A DNA stretch of 64,000 bases from Synechococcus sp. HJ21-Hayes (GTDB lineage Bacteria; Cyanobacteriota; Cyanobacteriia; PCC-6307; Cyanobiaceae). The notes beneath the pieces are model-generated. The model was not told the DNA's origin. It ran no database searches and saw nothing but the letters and a program-made list of their open reading frames with translations. The stretch covers positions 1-64,000 of the forward strand of contig NZ_JAGQBW010000001.1 of assembly GCF_024345835.1 (NCBI RefSeq), read 5' to 3'. Below are positions 17,711 through 27,882 of this stretch, in pieces (positions within the stretch are counted from its first letter, which is position 1; every line of letters begins with the position of its first letter). A program made the translations under genes and the position numbers.

Positions 17711-17980
17711 TCAGGCTTGCGCAGCGGCTTCGGACTTGGCTTCCGTCTTCGTCTCCTGAGGAGCATCGGACGCACCAGCCATGCCGTACTTGCGCATGAA
17801 ACGGTCCACACGACCCTCGGTGTCGAGGATTTTCTGGGTGCCGGTATAGAAGGGGTGGTTGCCGCTCCACACATCCACGTGAAGCTCGGGGCTAGTGGAG
17901 CCGGTGGTCATCACCACCTCTCCATTGCAGATCACCTTGGCATCGGGATACCAGGTGGGATGAATGTCGGCCTTGGGCAT
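17711..17980 (-). CDS. rpmE: 50S ribosomal protein L31
   Basis: 89 aa. MPKADIHPTWYPDAKVICNG and SGNHPFYTGTQKILDTEGRV are typical of L31. Only one cysteine is present, so the zinc-binding CxxC pairs of the C+ type are missing and this is the zinc-free C- type. The C-terminal ~20 residues (ETKTEAKSEAAAQA) are a low-complexity extension. It is 32 nt downstream of rpsI. Confidence 0.95.
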   Translation of the reverse strand: MPKADIHPTWYPDAKVICNGEVVMTTGSTSPELHVDVWSGNHPFYTGTQKILDTEGRVDRFMRKYGMAGASDAPQETKTEAKSEAAAQA

Positions 17981-18012
17981 GACGAGACTCGGCTGAATAC
18001 GAAAGGAAGAGA

Positions 18013-18414
18013 TCAGCGCTTGGAGAACTGAGGAGCCTTACGGGCTTTCTTCAGGCCGTACTTGCGACGCTCTTTGGCGCGGGGGTCGCGGCTGAGGTGG
18101 CCTTCGGTCTTGAGGGGCTTGCGGTTGTCGGGGGACAGATCGCAGAGGGCCCGGGCTGCGCCTTGCTTGATGGCGTCAGCCTGGCCGGTGAGGCCACCAC
18201 CACGCACGTTGACCAGGAGGTCGTACTCACCAGCCAGACCCAGGGTCTTCAGGGGAGCCTTGACGGCAGCCAGGTAAACGGGGTTGTAGTTGAGGTAGTT
18301 ATCGCCGGGACGACCGTTGATGGTGACGGAACCGGTGCCGGGAACAACGCGGACACGGGCGACGGCGGTCTTGCGACGGCCGGTTCCCCAGTAGACGACT
18401 TTGTTGGTGCTCAT
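18013..18414 (-). CDS. rpsI: 30S ribosomal protein S9
   Basis: 133 aa. [20 protein letters not shown] opens the protein and it ends in the invariant SKR tail (APQFSKR), which contacts P-site tRNA. Its ATG overlaps the rplM stop by 4 bp (ATGA), so the L13-S9 pair is translationally coupled, as is common. Confidence 0.97.
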   Translation of the reverse strand: MSTNKVVYWGTGRRKTAVARVRVVPGTGSVTINGRPGDNYLNYNPVYLAAVKAPLKTLGLAGEYDLLVNVRGGGLTGQADAIKQGAARALCDLSPDNRKPLKTEGHLSRDPRAKERRKYGLKKARKAPQFSKR

Positions 18415-18863
18415 TGGGCGGAAGCGGCGGGATCGAGCGCGAGGGCCTTGGGCTGTTGGGCGGTATGGGGGTGCTCAGCACCCTTGTACACCTTGAGCTT
18501 GCGGAAGAGCTGGCGGCCGAGAGCGTTGTGGGGGAGCATGCCCTTCACAGCCTTCTCAATGATCCGCTCTGGCAGACGAGCCTGCAGAGCCGCGAAGCTC
18601 TCGGTCTTCATGCCGCCGGGACGGCCGGAATGACGGCGGTAAACCTTCTCGGTGAACTTGTTGCCGCTCACCTTCACCTTGTCGGCATTGATCACCACGA
18701 CGAAGTCGCCGGCGTCAATGTGGGGAGCGAAGTTGGGGTTGTTCTTACCCCGTAGCACCGAAGCCACCTCACTGGCAAGGCGGCCGAGGGTCTGGTTCTC
18801 CGCATCGACCAGATACCACTGGCGAGTGGAGGAATCCTGAGGGGGGACGAGAGTCTTGTTCAT
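18411..18863 (-). CDS. rplM: 50S ribosomal protein L13
   Basis: 150 aa from ATG 18863 ([20 protein letters not shown]); an upstream in-frame start at 18896 would add a non-conserved [11 protein letters not shown]. Family motifs: [44 protein letters not shown]. It binds 23S rRNA early in 50S assembly. It is preceded by a 296-nt structured leader, the longest gap in the superoperon. Confidence 0.97.
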   Translation of the reverse strand: MNKTLVPPQDSSTRQWYLVDAENQTLGRLASEVASVLRGKNNPNFAPHIDAGDFVVVINADKVKVSGNKFTEKVYRRHSGRPGGMKTESFAALQARLPERIIEKAVKGMLPHNALGRQLFRKLKVYKGAEHPHTAQQPKALALDPAASAQ

Positions 18864-19159
18864 CGCGCCGGCGGGCCGGATCGGGTAGCGCGCCATCGAG
18901 CAGGGAGCTGCACCGACGGGGCTGGACAGAGGGAACGGCAGGGCACCCGATCACTCGGGAGCCAGAAGCTCGTTTAGCGACCCTACCTCTTCACCTGCTG
19001 AACGCCCCGGGAGGCAAGCAAGGAAGGACATGGACGCCGGAGACCTGGAGCTGGCAAGGTCCCCGTAGGGACAAGACCAAGGACCGGTCAGCTGATGGAG
19101 CGAAGCCCCTTCAGCGGAGAGATCTGAAAGCCTGCGAAACCGGAGAGAAGCCCTGGGAC
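18864..19159 (-). other. Structured leader between truA and rplM
   Basis: 296 nt without a gene. On the minus strand it contains a hairpin with a UACG tetraloop (GTCCC-TACG-GGGAC, 19059-19072) and, just upstream, GCTGA...TCAGC closing a second hairpin with a short CUUCG loop (19091-19115). Neither has a U-tract, so these are not intrinsic terminators. A promoter and an L13-responsive regulatory leader are possible; this is inference. Confidence 0.5.
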
Positions 19160-20041
19160 TTAGTCCGGTGCAGCAGGCGGAGCATCAGAGCTCTCCAGCA
19201 AATACCGCGGTTGGCTATCGTACCAGGCAGCCCTGGGAAACACCTCCGAGGGATAGCCCACCCGCAACAGGCACAGGCCCTGGGGCGGCGCGGCCTCCTT
19301 CACCTCCTCACGGGCCTGGCTGCGCCAGCGGCGTTGAAAGGCCTCAAGGCTGAGGCGACCCTCGCCGATGGCCACCAGCTGCCCCATCAGCAGCCGCACC
19401 ATGCCGTAGAGAAAGCCGCTGGCCTGGATCTCCACCTCCACCACATCGCCGCGACGCACCAGGCTCGCCTCCTGCACGGTGGTACGGGAATGGCTGCGGC
19501 TGCTGCCCGCCCGCTCAAAGGCGGCAAAGTCATGCTCGCCCAGCAGATCTGCCAGGGCCCGATCCATCAGCTGGTCGTCGAGACGCCGCTGATAGCGGTG
19601 CCAGCTCCACGGGGCCAGGAAGAGGTTGGGGATGCAGGCGTTGTAAAGGGTGTAGCGATAGCGCCGATAGACAGCGCTGAAGCAGGCATGCCAATCGGCA
19701 GGCACCTCAGCGGCGGCACGCACACGGATCGTGGGGGGCAGACGTCCATTGAGGGCCGCCGGCCAGCGCTGGGCAGGTATGGGGCCGGCCGCGTCAAAGT
19801 GAACCACCTGGCCCGCCGCATGCACGCCGCTGTCCGTGCGGCCTGCGGCCACCGCCATGGCCGGCCGATGGCCATCCAGCTGGGCGATCGCCGCCTCGAG
19901 TGTTTCCTGAACACTGGGATCACGGGGCTGCCGCTGCCAGCCGCAGAACGAGCTGCCCTCGTACTGCAGACAGAGAGCGATGCGGCGAAGACGCACGGCA
20001 GGATCCGCTAGATCGGGGGAAGAGCTCAGCTGATGACGCAT
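19160..20041 (-). CDS. truA: tRNA pseudouridine synthase A
   Basis: 293 aa from ATG 20041 ([10 protein letters not shown]); GTG 20071 is in frame but lies inside the rplQ terminator hairpin. The catalytic aspartate is D70 in [21 protein letters not shown] and [14 protein letters not shown] are further TruA signatures. It makes pseudouridine at positions 38-40 of tRNA anticodon arms. It lies after rplQ, as in other cyanobacteria, with the rplQ terminator directly abutting its start. Confidence 0.96.
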   Translation of the reverse strand: MRHQLSSSPDLADPAVRLRRIALCLQYEGSSFCGWQRQPRDPSVQETLEAAIAQLDGHRPAMAVAAGRTDSGVHAAGQVVHFDAAGPIPAQRWPAALNGRLPPTIRVRAAAEVPADWHACFSAVYRRYRYTLYNACIPNLFLAPWSWHRYQRRLDDQLMDRALADLLGEHDFAAFERAGSSRSHSRTTVQEASLVRRGDVVEVEIQASGFLYGMVRLLMGQLVAIGEGRLSLEAFQRRWRSQAREEVKEAAPPQGLCLLRVGYPSEVFPRAAWYDSQPRYLLESSDAPPAAPD

Positions 20042-20042
20042 G

Positions 20043-20077
20043 AAAAAAGCCGCGCTGGACTGTCGGTCCACCGCGGC
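20043..20077 (-). terminator. Intrinsic terminator between rplQ and truA
   Basis: 12-bp stem with one mismatch (20049-20060 against 20066-20077), 5-nt loop, followed on the minus strand by six U (20043-20048). The truA ATG (20041-20039) begins one base after the U-tract, so the terminator and the truA ribosome-loading region occupy the same sequence. Confidence 0.85.
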
Positions 20078-20112
20078 AGAGAAGTGTGGACCGTCAGCGG
20101 TCTGACAGAAGC

Positions 20113-20463
20113 TCAGACGAGCTCGATGATGGCCATCTCGGCGTTGTCGCCGCGGCGGGGCACCGTGCGGATGATGCGGGTGTAACCGCCGTTGCGATCG
20201 CCGTAGCGCTCTTGGGCCTTGTCGAACAGGGCGTGCACCAGTTGCTTGTCGTAGATGTAGCCGATGGCCCGGCGGCGGGCGGCGAGGCTGCCCTCCTTGG
20301 CGAGGGTGATCATGCGCTCGGCCTCATCGCGCAGGGCCTTGGCGCGGGCCTTGGTGGTGGTGAGACGACCCTCACGGATCAGCTGCGTGGTGAGGGCACG
20401 CAACAGGGCTTTGCGTTGGTCGGCGGGGCGTCCCAGCTGGGGGACTCGGCACTGGTGGCGCAT
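20113..20463 (-). CDS. rplQ: 50S ribosomal protein L17
   Basis: 116 aa. [20 protein letters not shown] and the ending [14 protein letters not shown] are diagnostic. It lies 55 nt after rpoA, the standard alpha-operon order. A strong terminator follows. Confidence 0.97.
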   Translation of the reverse strand: MRHQCRVPQLGRPADQRKALLRALTTQLIREGRLTTTKARAKALRDEAERMITLAKEGSLAARRRAIGYIYDKQLVHALFDKAQERYGDRNGGYTRIIRTVPRRGDNAEMAIIELV

Positions 20464-20518
20464 GGCAGGAAAGAAAGGGGGAGGTCGGAGAAATTCGGTG
20501 CTGTCAGATCGCCCGCAA

Positions 20519-21457
20519 TCAGGCGCTGGTGCGGCTCTGGGGCAGGGAGATACCGATGCGCTCGAGGGCCTCGATCACTTCATCGGCCGACTTGGACCCG
20601 AAGTTCTTGATCTCCAGCAGATCCTCGTAGCTGAAGCCCATGAGGTCAGACACGGAGTTGACCTGGGCACGCTTGAGGCAGTTGTAGGCCCGTACGGAGA
20701 GATTGAGCTCTTCGAGGGGAATCTGAGCCTCGGCGGAGGGCTCGGGCTCGAGGCCGGGCTCATCCACCATGGTGAGGCTGGCCAGGGGCTGGAACAGCGC
20801 AATCAGCTGGTTGGCTGCCTGAGCCATGGCGTCGTCGGGAGTGACGGAACCATCGGTTTGAATTTCCAGGCGCAGGCGCTCGCGGGCGGAACCGCCTTCG
20901 CCCACAGCGGTTTCATCAACGCTGTAGTTCACCCGACGCACGGGCATGAACACGGCATCGATCTGGAGAAGGTCGATGGCACTGGTGTCTTCGGTGCGGC
21001 GATCCACGGGGCGGTAGCCCACGCCACGCTCCACGTGAACTTCGAGCTCGAGGCTGTGGCCCTCAGCGATCGTGGCGATCGGACGATCACCATCGATCAC
21101 CTGAACCTGGGAGGAAAACTGCAGGTCGGAAGCGGTGACGGTGGCGGGACCGTTCACCACCAGACGACCGATCTCCAGCTCGCGAGTGCGGCTGCTGACG
21201 GGGATGTCCTTGCAGTTCAGCAGGATGTCAAGGACGTCCTCACGCACACCGGGAACGGTGGCGTATTCGTGGTTGACCCCGGCGATGCGAACAGCGGTGA
21301 TGGCGCTGCCCTCAAGGGCGCCCATCAGCACGCGACGCAGGGAGTTGCCCAGGGTGATCGCCTGGCCCCGCTCGAGGGGGCCGATCACGAACACACCCAA
21401 CTGGGAGCGGTCGTCGGCGACCTGGTGTTCAACCCGATCGATCTGGTACTGCAACAC
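20519..21457 (-). CDS. rpoA: RNA polymerase alpha subunit
   Basis: 312 aa. The N-terminal dimerisation domain includes [20 protein letters not shown]. The C-terminal domain (about 235-300) includes [19 protein letters not shown] and [15 protein letters not shown], the UP-element and activator-contact helices. Part of the alpha operon rpmJ-rpsM-rpsK-rpoA-rplQ. Confidence 0.98.
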   Translation of the reverse strand: MLQYQIDRVEHQVADDRSQLGVFVIGPLERGQAITLGNSLRRVLMGALEGSAITAVRIAGVNHEYATVPGVREDVLDILLNCKDIPVSSRTRELEIGRLVVNGPATVTASDLQFSSQVQVIDGDRPIATIAEGHSLELEVHVERGVGYRPVDRRTEDTSAIDLLQIDAVFMPVRRVNYSVDETAVGEGGSARERLRLEIQTDGSVTPDDAMAQAANQLIALFQPLASLTMVDEPGLEPEPSAEAQIPLEELNLSVRAYNCLKRAQVNSVSDLMGFSYEDLLEIKNFGSKSADEVIEALERIGISLPQSRTSA

Positions 21458-21513
21458 GGTCTGAAGCTCAGAAGGTATGGATGAGCCCCCCTGGGGCTAA
21501 GCAACGCGTCGGA

Positions 21514-21906
21514 TCAGACCCGGCGACGCTTGGAACGGCGGCAACCGTTGTGGGGCAGGGGAGTGACGTCGCGGATCAGGGTGATCTCCAGACCGGCCAC
21601 CTGCAGGGCACGAATGGCCGTCTCACGGCCAGAGCCAGGCCCACGCACGAGCACTTCGATCTGGCGCATGCCCTGCTCGAGAGCGCGGCGGGCTGCAGCC
21701 TCGGCGGCGGTCTGAGCGGCGAACGGCGTACCTTTGCGGGCACCCTTGAAGCCGCTGGCACCAGCGGAGCTCCAGGAGATCACTTCACCAGCCGTATCGG
21801 TGATCGACACGATGGTGTTGTTAAAGGTGCTCTGAATGTGCGCAACACCGTTGGGCACATTGCGCTTCGTCTTCTTTGCGCCGGATTTCTTGGCGGGCTT
21901 GGCCAT
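21514..21906 (-). CDS. rpsK: 30S ribosomal protein S11
   Basis: 130 aa. [20 protein letters not shown] and the C-terminal [18 protein letters not shown] are invariant features. It forms the platform of the small subunit near the E site. Gap of 132 nt from rpsM and 56 nt to rpoA. Confidence 0.97.
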   Translation of the reverse strand: MAKPAKKSGAKKTKRNVPNGVAHIQSTFNNTIVSITDTAGEVISWSSAGASGFKGARKGTPFAAQTAAEAAARRALEQGMRQIEVLVRGPGSGRETAIRALQVAGLEITLIRDVTPLPHNGCRRSKRRRV

Positions 21907-22038
21907 GGCAGATGCCCTGCAGGAGCAGGGAGGTAATCGGGGAACTGAACTGGAGGTCGTCCTGGTGACGCCGGTCGAGATGACGACCAGTCGGCAGGAG
22001 CGAAATGAGCCTGGAGGCCGAGAAGGGGCGTGAGCGCC

Positions 22039-22404
22039 TTACTTCTTCTTACCGGCAACGGTCTTACGGGCGCCGCGGCGGGTGCGGGCGTTGGTGCGGG
22101 TGCGCTGACCACGCACGGGCAGGCCGGCACGGTGGCGACGGCCACGGACACAGCCGATGTCCTGCAGGCGCTTGAGGGCCATGCCCTCCTGACGGCGCAG
22201 GTCGCCCTCGAGAGTGAAGCCCTCGGTGGCGCCGCGCAGCTTCTGCACGTCGGCGTCCTCGAGGTCCTTGACGCGGGTGTCGGGGTTGACGCCGGTCTTG
22301 GCCAGGATCTTCTTGGCCGTGGTCAGGCCAATCCCATACACGTAGGTGAGAGCAATCTCGATCCTCTTGTCACGAGGAATGTCGACGCCGGCAATCCGAG
22401 CCAC
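22039..22404 (-). CDS. rpsM: 30S ribosomal protein S13
   Basis: 121 aa. [20 protein letters not shown] and the basic C-terminal tail ([18 protein letters not shown]) identify S13, which bridges to the 50S head and contacts P-site tRNA. It lies 95 nt after rpmJ. Confidence 0.97.
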   Translation of the reverse strand: MARIAGVDIPRDKRIEIALTYVYGIGLTTAKKILAKTGVNPDTRVKDLEDADVQKLRGATEGFTLEGDLRRQEGMALKRLQDIGCVRGRRHRAGLPVRGQRTRTNARTRRGARKTVAGKKK

Positions 22405-22499
22405 AGAAAAAACGTTCGGTTGAGCAAGGGTGCCCAGAGCAGCCTGGGCGGGTTAGGGGTTGGTCCGCGAGCGGACCGAGGACAAGGCTCCGCCGGGGA

Positions 22500-22613
22500 T
22501 CAACCCTGGCGCTGCTTGTGCTTGGGGTTGGAGCAGATCACCATCACCCGGCCGTGGCGACGAATCACCCGGCACTTGTCGCACATTTTCTTGACCGAGG
22601 CACGCACCTTCAT
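22500..22613 (-). CDS. rpmJ: 50S ribosomal protein L36
   Basis: 37 aa, ATG 22613. The zinc ribbon is complete: C11, C14, C27, H32 (KKMCDKCRV and [10 protein letters not shown]). Longer in-frame starts upstream would run into the adk 3' region and are not conserved. infA, often found between adk and rpmJ, is absent: only 46 nt separate them. Confidence 0.95.
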   Translation of the reverse strand: MKVRASVKKMCDKCRVIRRHGRVMVICSNPKHKQRQG

Positions 22614-22659
22614 GGGAGCGGTCTCTCCGAATTTCCAAACGACGAACTTACCACACGAG

Positions 22660-23208
22660 TCAACCGAGCAGCGCAGCGATCCGCTCGGCAATGGCGTCGA
22701 CCGTGCCGGCCGCTTCCACCGGCTGCAGCAGGTCCCGCTCGCGGTAGTAGGCGATCAGCGGGGCGGTCTGCTCGCGATACACCTGCAGGCGGTGGCGAAT
22801 CACCTGCTCGTTGTCATCGGCCCGGCCGCGGGAGAGCAAACGCTCGATCAGTGCGGCGTCGTCGAGCTCCATCAGCACCACCAACTCGATCTGTTGGCCG
22901 AGCTCCTCGAGCAGCTGGGCGAGGGCATCGGCCTGGACCACATTGCGGGGGAAACCATCCAGCAGCCAGCCGCCGCTGTGGGCCAGGAGGCGACTGCGCA
23001 CAATGGCCAGCACCAGCGCATCGCTCACCAGCTCGCCGCGGGCCATCACTGATTCCGCCTCCTTGCCCAGCTCGGAACCAGCCGCCACTTCCGCCCGCAA
23101 CAAATCGCCGGTGGAGAGGTGGAGCAGCCCCTTGGCCTCCGCCAGGCGTTGGGCCTGGGTGCCCTTACCGGCACCTGGGGGGCCGAGGAAGAGGAGACGC
23201 TGCTTCAT
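22660..23208 (-). CDS. adk: Adenylate kinase
   Basis: 182 aa. P-loop [18 protein letters not shown] near residue 7; nucleotide-binding [12 protein letters not shown] and the short-LID segment [19 protein letters not shown]. It converts ATP plus AMP to 2 ADP in the cytosol. The short LID without zinc cysteines is the usual cyanobacterial form. 74 nt after secY. Confidence 0.97.
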   Translation of the reverse strand: MKQRLLFLGPPGAGKGTQAQRLAEAKGLLHLSTGDLLRAEVAAGSELGKEAESVMARGELVSDALVLAIVRSRLLAHSGGWLLDGFPRNVVQADALAQLLEELGQQIELVVLMELDDAALIERLLSRGRADDNEQVIRHRLQVYREQTAPLIAYYRERDLLQPVEAAGTVDAIAERIAALLG

Positions 23209-23282
23209 GGCGGGGAAGGGGAGTTTGAGCGTTGGGAGAAAAAGAAACGAAAACCGCAGAGGCCGGGCTCACCGGGGCGGCA

Positions 23283-24599
23283 TCACTGCCGCACCATGCC
23301 CTCGTAGCGCTGGGAGATCACAGCGGTCTGCAGTTGCTTGGCGGTCTGGATGGCCACACCCACAAGAATCAGCAGCGAGGTGGCGCCAAGGCCCTGGAAG
23401 GTTTTCACCTGGGTGGACGACTCGACAGCCGAGGGGATGATCGCCACAGCACCGAGGAACAGCGCCCCCAGCAGGGTGAGTCGGTTCTGAACACTGCCCA
23501 GATAGTTCGCCGTGGCTGAACCGGGACGAACCCCGGGGATGGCAACACCGGAACGCTTCAAGGTGGTGGCGATGTCCACGGGATTCACCGTGAGCGAGGC
23601 GTAGAAGAAGGAGAAGCCGATGATCAGCCCAAAGAACAACAGGGCATAGACCCAGGGGGTGCTGCTGTTGGGACTGATGTAACCCGCCACCTGGATCAGC
23701 CAGGGGGACTTGGTCATGTTGGCGATGGTGAGCGGCAGGAACACCACGGCCGAGGCGAAGATGATGGGCATCACGCCGCCGGCATTGAGCTTGAGCGGAA
23801 GGTAGCTCTGGCGGGCTGCCAGGTTGGCACCGCCCACCTGGCGCTTGGCACTCACGATGGGAATCCGGCGGTTGCCTTCCTCCACGCACACGATGCCCAC
23901 AATCGTGATCAGGAACACGAGCACAAGCACCACGATCCCACCCACGGTGCTGCGATCGCCGCTCTGGGCCAGCTCGATGGTGGAACCCAGGGCCCGGGGC
24001 AAGGTAGCCACGATGTTCAGGTAAATCACCAGGGACGCACCCTGGCCGATGCCCCGTTCCGTGATCACCTCACTGATCCACATCACCACCATCGAGCCGG
24101 TCACCAGGGCCACGGCGGTCTGGATGACAAACACCAGATCGGAAGTGCCGGCAATGGCGTAGGGACGCAGGATCAGAGCGAACACCACGCTCTGGAGGAT
24201 GCCCCAACCAAGGGCCACATAGCGGGTGTACTGGGCGATCTTGCGCCGGCCGGCCTCGCCCTCGTTCTTCTGCAGATCCTCGAGCGGAGGCAGGGCCGAG
24301 GTGAGCAGCTGCAGGATGATCGAGGCATTGATGAAGGGCAGGATCCCCAGACCAAACACCCCGAGAGTGGAGATGCCGCCACCCGTGAAGATGTCGAGGA
24401 AGCCGATCAGCTGACCGCCGCGAGCAATGAAGTCTTGGAAGGCCACCCGGTCGATACCGGGCACCGGGATGTAGATGCCAAGGCGAACCAACAGCAGCAG
24501 GCCCAGGGTGATCAACACCCGGTTGCGCAGATCCTTGGCCTGGATCAGCTGGCTGACGATTTCACCGGCACTGGGGTTGCGGCCCCGGCTGACGAGCAT
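23283..24599 (-). CDS. secY: Protein translocase channel subunit SecY
   Basis: 438 aa with about ten membrane helices. Plug and gate region IPVPGIDRVAFQDF, GGQLIGFLDIFTGGGISTL and FSFFYASLTVNPVDIA are SecY signatures. In cyanobacteria one SecY serves both plasma and thylakoid membranes. It is separated from rplO by 119 nt containing an intrinsic terminator-like hairpin, so its level may be set below that of the ribosomal proteins. Confidence 0.97.
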   Translation of the reverse strand: MLVSRGRNPSAGEIVSQLIQAKDLRNRVLITLGLLLLVRLGIYIPVPGIDRVAFQDFIARGGQLIGFLDIFTGGGISTLGVFGLGILPFINASIILQLLTSALPPLEDLQKNEGEAGRRKIAQYTRYVALGWGILQSVVFALILRPYAIAGTSDLVFVIQTAVALVTGSMVVMWISEVITERGIGQGASLVIYLNIVATLPRALGSTIELAQSGDRSTVGGIVVLVLVFLITIVGIVCVEEGNRRIPIVSAKRQVGGANLAARQSYLPLKLNAGGVMPIIFASAVVFLPLTIANMTKSPWLIQVAGYISPNSSTPWVYALLFFGLIIGFSFFYASLTVNPVDIATTLKRSGVAIPGVRPGSATANYLGSVQNRLTLLGALFLGAVAIIPSAVESSTQVKTFQGLGATSLLILVGVAIQTAKQLQTAVISQRYEGMVRQ

Positions 24600-24631
24600 G
24601 GCGAACGATGGAGAGGGCAGGAACCCGGACT

Positions 24632-24673
24632 AAAAAAGCCGCCTGCAGGCCCTGATGGCACTGACAGACGGCT
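24632..24673 (-). terminator. Terminator-like hairpin between rplO and secY
   Basis: On the minus strand AGCCGTCTG (24673-24665) pairs with CAGGCGGCT (24645-24637), one G-U pair included, around a 19-nt loop that can itself fold. Six U follow (24637-24632). It lies inside the spc operon, 46 nt after the rplO stop and 32 nt before the secY start. Confidence 0.75.
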
Positions 24674-24718
24674 CTGACCCTAATGGGTAAAGGGGAATGG
24701 GGGCTTCAAGCCGTCCGT

Positions 24719-25171
24719 TCAGATCTCTTCGCAGGTGCCACCAGCGGCTTCGATCTTCTCGCGGGCGCTGGCGGTGAACGCGGCGGCCTGAACGGTGAGC
24801 TTCACCTTCAGATCACCGTTGCCCAGCACCTTGAGGGGGTGCTTAGGGCTGGTGACCAGACCATCCTTGACCAGGGTGTCAATGTTCACCGTGCTACCGG
24901 CCTTGAGGTCGGCAAGCTTGGCGACGTTGATCACCGTGTAGTTCTTGGGGTTGATCAGGGTGAAGTGCTTGAGCTTCGGCACCCGGCGGTAGAGGGGCAT
25001 CTGGCCACCCTCGAAGCCCGGCCGGGTGGGACGACCCGAGCGGGACTTCTGGCCGCGCATACCGAAACCGCAGCTGGCGCCCTGGCCAGCGGCAATGCCG
25101 CGACCCTTACGGAGCTTGCGACGACGGGACCCCTTCTGGGGGGCGAGGGACTGGAGATTGAGCGACGTCAT
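24719..25171 (-). CDS. rplO: 50S ribosomal protein L15
   Basis: 150 aa. [20 protein letters not shown] and [18 protein letters not shown] are L15 hallmarks. It follows rpsE by 8 nt; rpmD (L30) is not between them, as expected for cyanobacteria. Confidence 0.97.
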   Translation of the reverse strand: MTSLNLQSLAPQKGSRRRKLRKGRGIAAGQGASCGFGMRGQKSRSGRPTRPGFEGGQMPLYRRVPKLKHFTLINPKNYTVINVAKLADLKAGSTVNIDTLVKDGLVTSPKHPLKVLGNGDLKVKLTVQAAAFTASAREKIEAAGGTCEEI

Positions 25172-25179
25172 GGCGGGCC

Positions 25180-25833
25180 TCAGGAGTAGATCTGCTCAAG
25201 GGAGATGCCACGCTCCTTGGCGGTCTCCTTGTGGGTGCGCAGGCCGGCCAGGGCATCCATGGCGGCACGGGCGTTGTTCAGGGGGGTCTTGGAACCGAGG
25301 CGCTTGGCCAACACGTTCTTGATGCCGGCGAGCTCGAGCACCGTGCGGATGGAACCGCCCGCGATCACACCGGTACCAGGGGCAGCGGGACGGATCAGCA
25401 CGCTGGCGGCGCCGTCACGACCGTTGCCAATGGTGGGAATCGAGGAATGGCGGGTGAGGGGCACCTTCACCAGGTGCTTCTTGCCATCGGCCACGCCCTT
25501 GCGGACCGCACCGATCACATCGCCGGCCTTGCCGACACCCACGCCCACCTGGCCCTTCTCGTTGCCGACAACAACGATGGCCCGGAAGCTCATCTTCTTA
25601 CCGCCTTTCACGGTTTTGGAAACGCGGCGGATCTGAACCACGCGCTCCTGCCATTCGGAGTCGCGCTCCTGACCACGGCGGTTGTCGCGGCCACGGCCAC
25701 CGCCACGGCGGTCACCCTTGCCATCACCCCGGCCGCCGCCGCCACGACGTTCCTGCTGGCCTTCGGCCGCCGCAGGGACATCGGACGCCGCCGGGATATC
25801 GCTGGATTGAACTTGGTCGTTGGTTTCGGTCAT
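25180..25833 (-). CDS. rpsE: 30S ribosomal protein S5
   Basis: 217 aa, longer than typical because of an N-terminal extension of about 60 residues rich in Gly, Arg and Asp ([20 protein letters not shown]). The dsRBD-like core begins at [20 protein letters not shown], followed by [18 protein letters not shown]5 takes part in decoding accuracy at the mRNA entry site. Confidence 0.97.
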   Translation of the reverse strand: MTETNDQVQSSDIPAASDVPAAAEGQQERRGGGGRGDGKGDRRGGGRGRDNRRGQERDSEWQERVVQIRRVSKTVKGGKKMSFRAIVVVGNEKGQVGVGVGKAGDVIGAVRKGVADGKKHLVKVPLTRHSSIPTIGNGRDGAASVLIRPAAPGTGVIAGGSIRTVLELAGIKNVLAKRLGSKTPLNNARAAMDALAGLRTHKETAKERGISLEQIYS

Positions 25834-25847
25834 GGTGAGAGCAGGGG

Positions 25848-26213
25848 TCAGAACTGAAGGCCCGCTTCCCGGGCGGCGTCAGCCAGGGCCTTGACACGGC
25901 CGTGGTACAGGTTGCCGCCGCGATCGAAGACCACCTGTTGAATGCCCTTGGCGAGGGCACGCTTGGCGACCAGTGCACCCACGGCCACGGAGGCATCGCA
26001 GGTAGCACCAGCCGTGACGCTGGTGCGCAGATCTTTATCGAGGGTCGAGGCAGAACACAGAGTGTTCTGGGCATCGTCGTCGATGACCTGGGCGTAAATG
26101 TGATTGTTGGAGCGGAACACAGCCAGGCGCGGACGCACGGCGGTGCCAGAGAGATGGCGACGCAGGCGGCGGTGACGCTTCTGGGTCTGCTGTTTGCGGG
26201 AGACGGTGGACAT
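25848..26213 (-). CDS. rplR: 50S ribosomal protein L18
   Basis: 121 aa. [20 protein letters not shown] and the C-terminal [20 protein letters not shown] identify L18, which binds 5S rRNA with L5. 14 nt before rpsE. Confidence 0.97.
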   Translation of the reverse strand: MSTVSRKQQTQKRHRRLRRHLSGTAVRPRLAVFRSNNHIYAQVIDDDAQNTLCSASTLDKDLRTSVTAGATCDASVAVGALVAKRALAKGIQQVVFDRGGNLYHGRVKALADAAREAGLQF

Positions 26214-26245
26214 GGCAGTACAGGGTAACGACGCTTAGGCAGACC

Positions 26246-26785
26246 TCATTTCTTACCGGTCTTACCGGCCTTGCGCAGGATGCGTTCGCCCTCGTACTTG
26301 ATGCCCTTGCCCTTGTAGGGCTCAGGCGGACGAATGGCACGCACCTTGGCAGCTTCGTTGCCCACAACTTCCTTGTCGGCACCGGACACCAGCACGGTGG
26401 TGTTGCCATCCACGGCGAAGGTGACGCCAGCGGGGGGCACCATCTCCACCTGGTGGCTGTAGCCAGCAGAGACCACCAGCTTCGTGCCCTGAAGGGCAGC
26501 GCGGTAGCCCACGCCGACGATCTCAAGCTTGCGGGTGAAACCCTGGCTGACGCCCTCCACCATGTTGGCCACCAGGGTGCGGCACAGGCCATGGCGCTCG
26601 CGCGAGCGACGGTTGTCGCTGGCGGGGCTCACCACAAGGCTGTTGCCGTCCTGGGCGATGGTGACACCTTCAGGGAGGGTGCGGCTGAGTTGCCCCTTGG
26701 GGCCCTTCACCGTGACGTCAAGACCATTGAGGCTGACGGTGACGCCGCCCGGAACGGGAATCGGCGCTTTACCAATACGAGACAT
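26246..26785 (-). CDS. rplF: 50S ribosomal protein L6
   Basis: 179 aa. [20 protein letters not shown] at the N-terminus and [20 protein letters not shown] near the C-terminus are invariant. It has two repeated L6 folds and lies near the factor-binding site. Confidence 0.97.
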   Translation of the reverse strand: MSRIGKAPIPVPGGVTVSLNGLDVTVKGPKGQLSRTLPEGVTIAQDGNSLVVSPASDNRRSRERHGLCRTLVANMVEGVSQGFTRKLEIVGVGYRAALQGTKLVVSAGYSHQVEMVPPAGVTFAVDGNTTVLVSGADKEVVGNEAAKVRAIRPPEPYKGKGIKYEGERILRKAGKTGKK

Positions 26786-26801
26786 GGATCAACCTCCCTG
26801 A

Positions 26802-27203
26802 TCAGTAGACGTAGCAGAGCACTTCACCGCCGACGCCCTGTTTACGGGCGTCACGGTCGCTCATCACACCCTTGGAAGTGGAGATGATGGCAACACCCAG
26901 ACCACCCAGAACTTTGGGCAGCTGACGGGTGTTCTTGTAAATCCGCAGACCGGGCTTGCTGACGCGCTGCACGGTGCGGATGGTGGGCTGGCGATGCTTG
27001 CCGCTGTATTTCAGCTCGAGCACGAGATGCTTCTCGACGCCTTCACCTTCTTCGGTGATTTCGGCAATGAAGCCCTCCTGCTGCAGCACCTTGGCGATGC
27101 TGCGAGCCATGCGGGAAGCAGGCACCTTGGTGGACTGGTGACGTTTCTCACTCGCATTGCGAATGCGGGTGAGCATGTCGGAAATCGGGTCGTGATTAGC
27201 CAT
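26802..27203 (-). CDS. rpsH: 30S ribosomal protein S8
   Basis: 133 aa. [20 protein letters not shown] and the C-terminal GGEVLCYVY with [19 protein letters not shown] identify S8, a primary 16S rRNA binder and the translational repressor of the spc operon in E. coli. rpsN is not next to it here. Confidence 0.97.
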   Translation of the reverse strand: MANHDPISDMLTRIRNASEKRHQSTKVPASRMARSIAKVLQQEGFIAEITEEGEGVEKHLVLELKYSGKHRQPTIRTVQRVSKPGLRIYKNTRQLPKVLGGLGVAIISTSKGVMSDRDARKQGVGGEVLCYVY

Positions 27204-27222
27204 GGTCGGGTCCGAAGAGGGC

Positions 27223-27762
27223 TCAGTTGCTGCGGAACGGCATTCCCATCTCGCGGAGGAGGGCCCGGCCCTCTTCGTCGTTACGGGCGCTGGTCACGAT
27301 GGTGATGTCCATGCCCCGGATGGCGTCGATCTTGTCGAAGGAGATCTCGGGGAAGATGATCTGTTCCCGAATCCCAAGGGTGTAGTTCCCCCGGCCGTCG
27401 AAGCTCTTTGCACTCACACCGCGGAAGTCGCGGATGCGGGGCAGTGCCAGGTGAATCAGACGCTCGAGGAAGGCGTACATCCGGTCACCACGAAGGGTGA
27501 CAGCAACGCCGATCGGCATGCCCTGACGGATCTTGAAGCCGGCAATGGCCTTCTTGGCACGGGTGACCAACACCTTCTGGCCGGTGATCACGGCCAGTTC
27601 TTGGATGGAGGCTTCCAGGGCCTTGGCGTTTTGGGCGGCTTCACCGAGGCCCCGGTTGACGGTGACTTTCACCACCTTGGGGACTTCGTGAATGTTCGAG
27701 AGATTGAGATCCTTGAGCAGCTTGGGCTGGATCTTCTCCCGATAGCTCTGTTTGAGGGACAT
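27223..27762 (-). CDS. rplE: 50S ribosomal protein L5
   Basis: 179 aa. [38 protein letters not shown] and the ending [10 protein letters not shown] are typical of L5. The 120-nt gap upstream (to rplX) is long for this operon and holds a small hairpin GGTGC/GCACC (27851-27866). Confidence 0.97.
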   Translation of the reverse strand: MSLKQSYREKIQPKLLKDLNLSNIHEVPKVVKVTVNRGLGEAAQNAKALEASIQELAVITGQKVLVTRAKKAIAGFKIRQGMPIGVAVTLRGDRMYAFLERLIHLALPRIRDFRGVSAKSFDGRGNYTLGIREQIIFPEISFDKIDAIRGMDITIVTSARNDEEGRALLREMGMPFRSN

Positions 27763-27882
27763 GACGGGGGGAAGGGGTTGCGCTTCTGGGCGTTGTCAGA
27801 AGGCGGACAGGGACAGGGGGTGTGAACGAGAGATGTAGGCGTGCCGCCTCGGTGCAACACCGCACCGGGGCCAGAGCACGAA

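Noticed and set aside
19023-19159. Small RNA or terminator in the rplM leader
   Set aside because: The hairpins lack U-tracts and no known ncRNA motif was recognised; listed only as a structured leader.
22614-22659. Expected infA between adk and rpmJ
   Set aside because: Only 46 nt are available, so infA is not here; probably encoded elsewhere.
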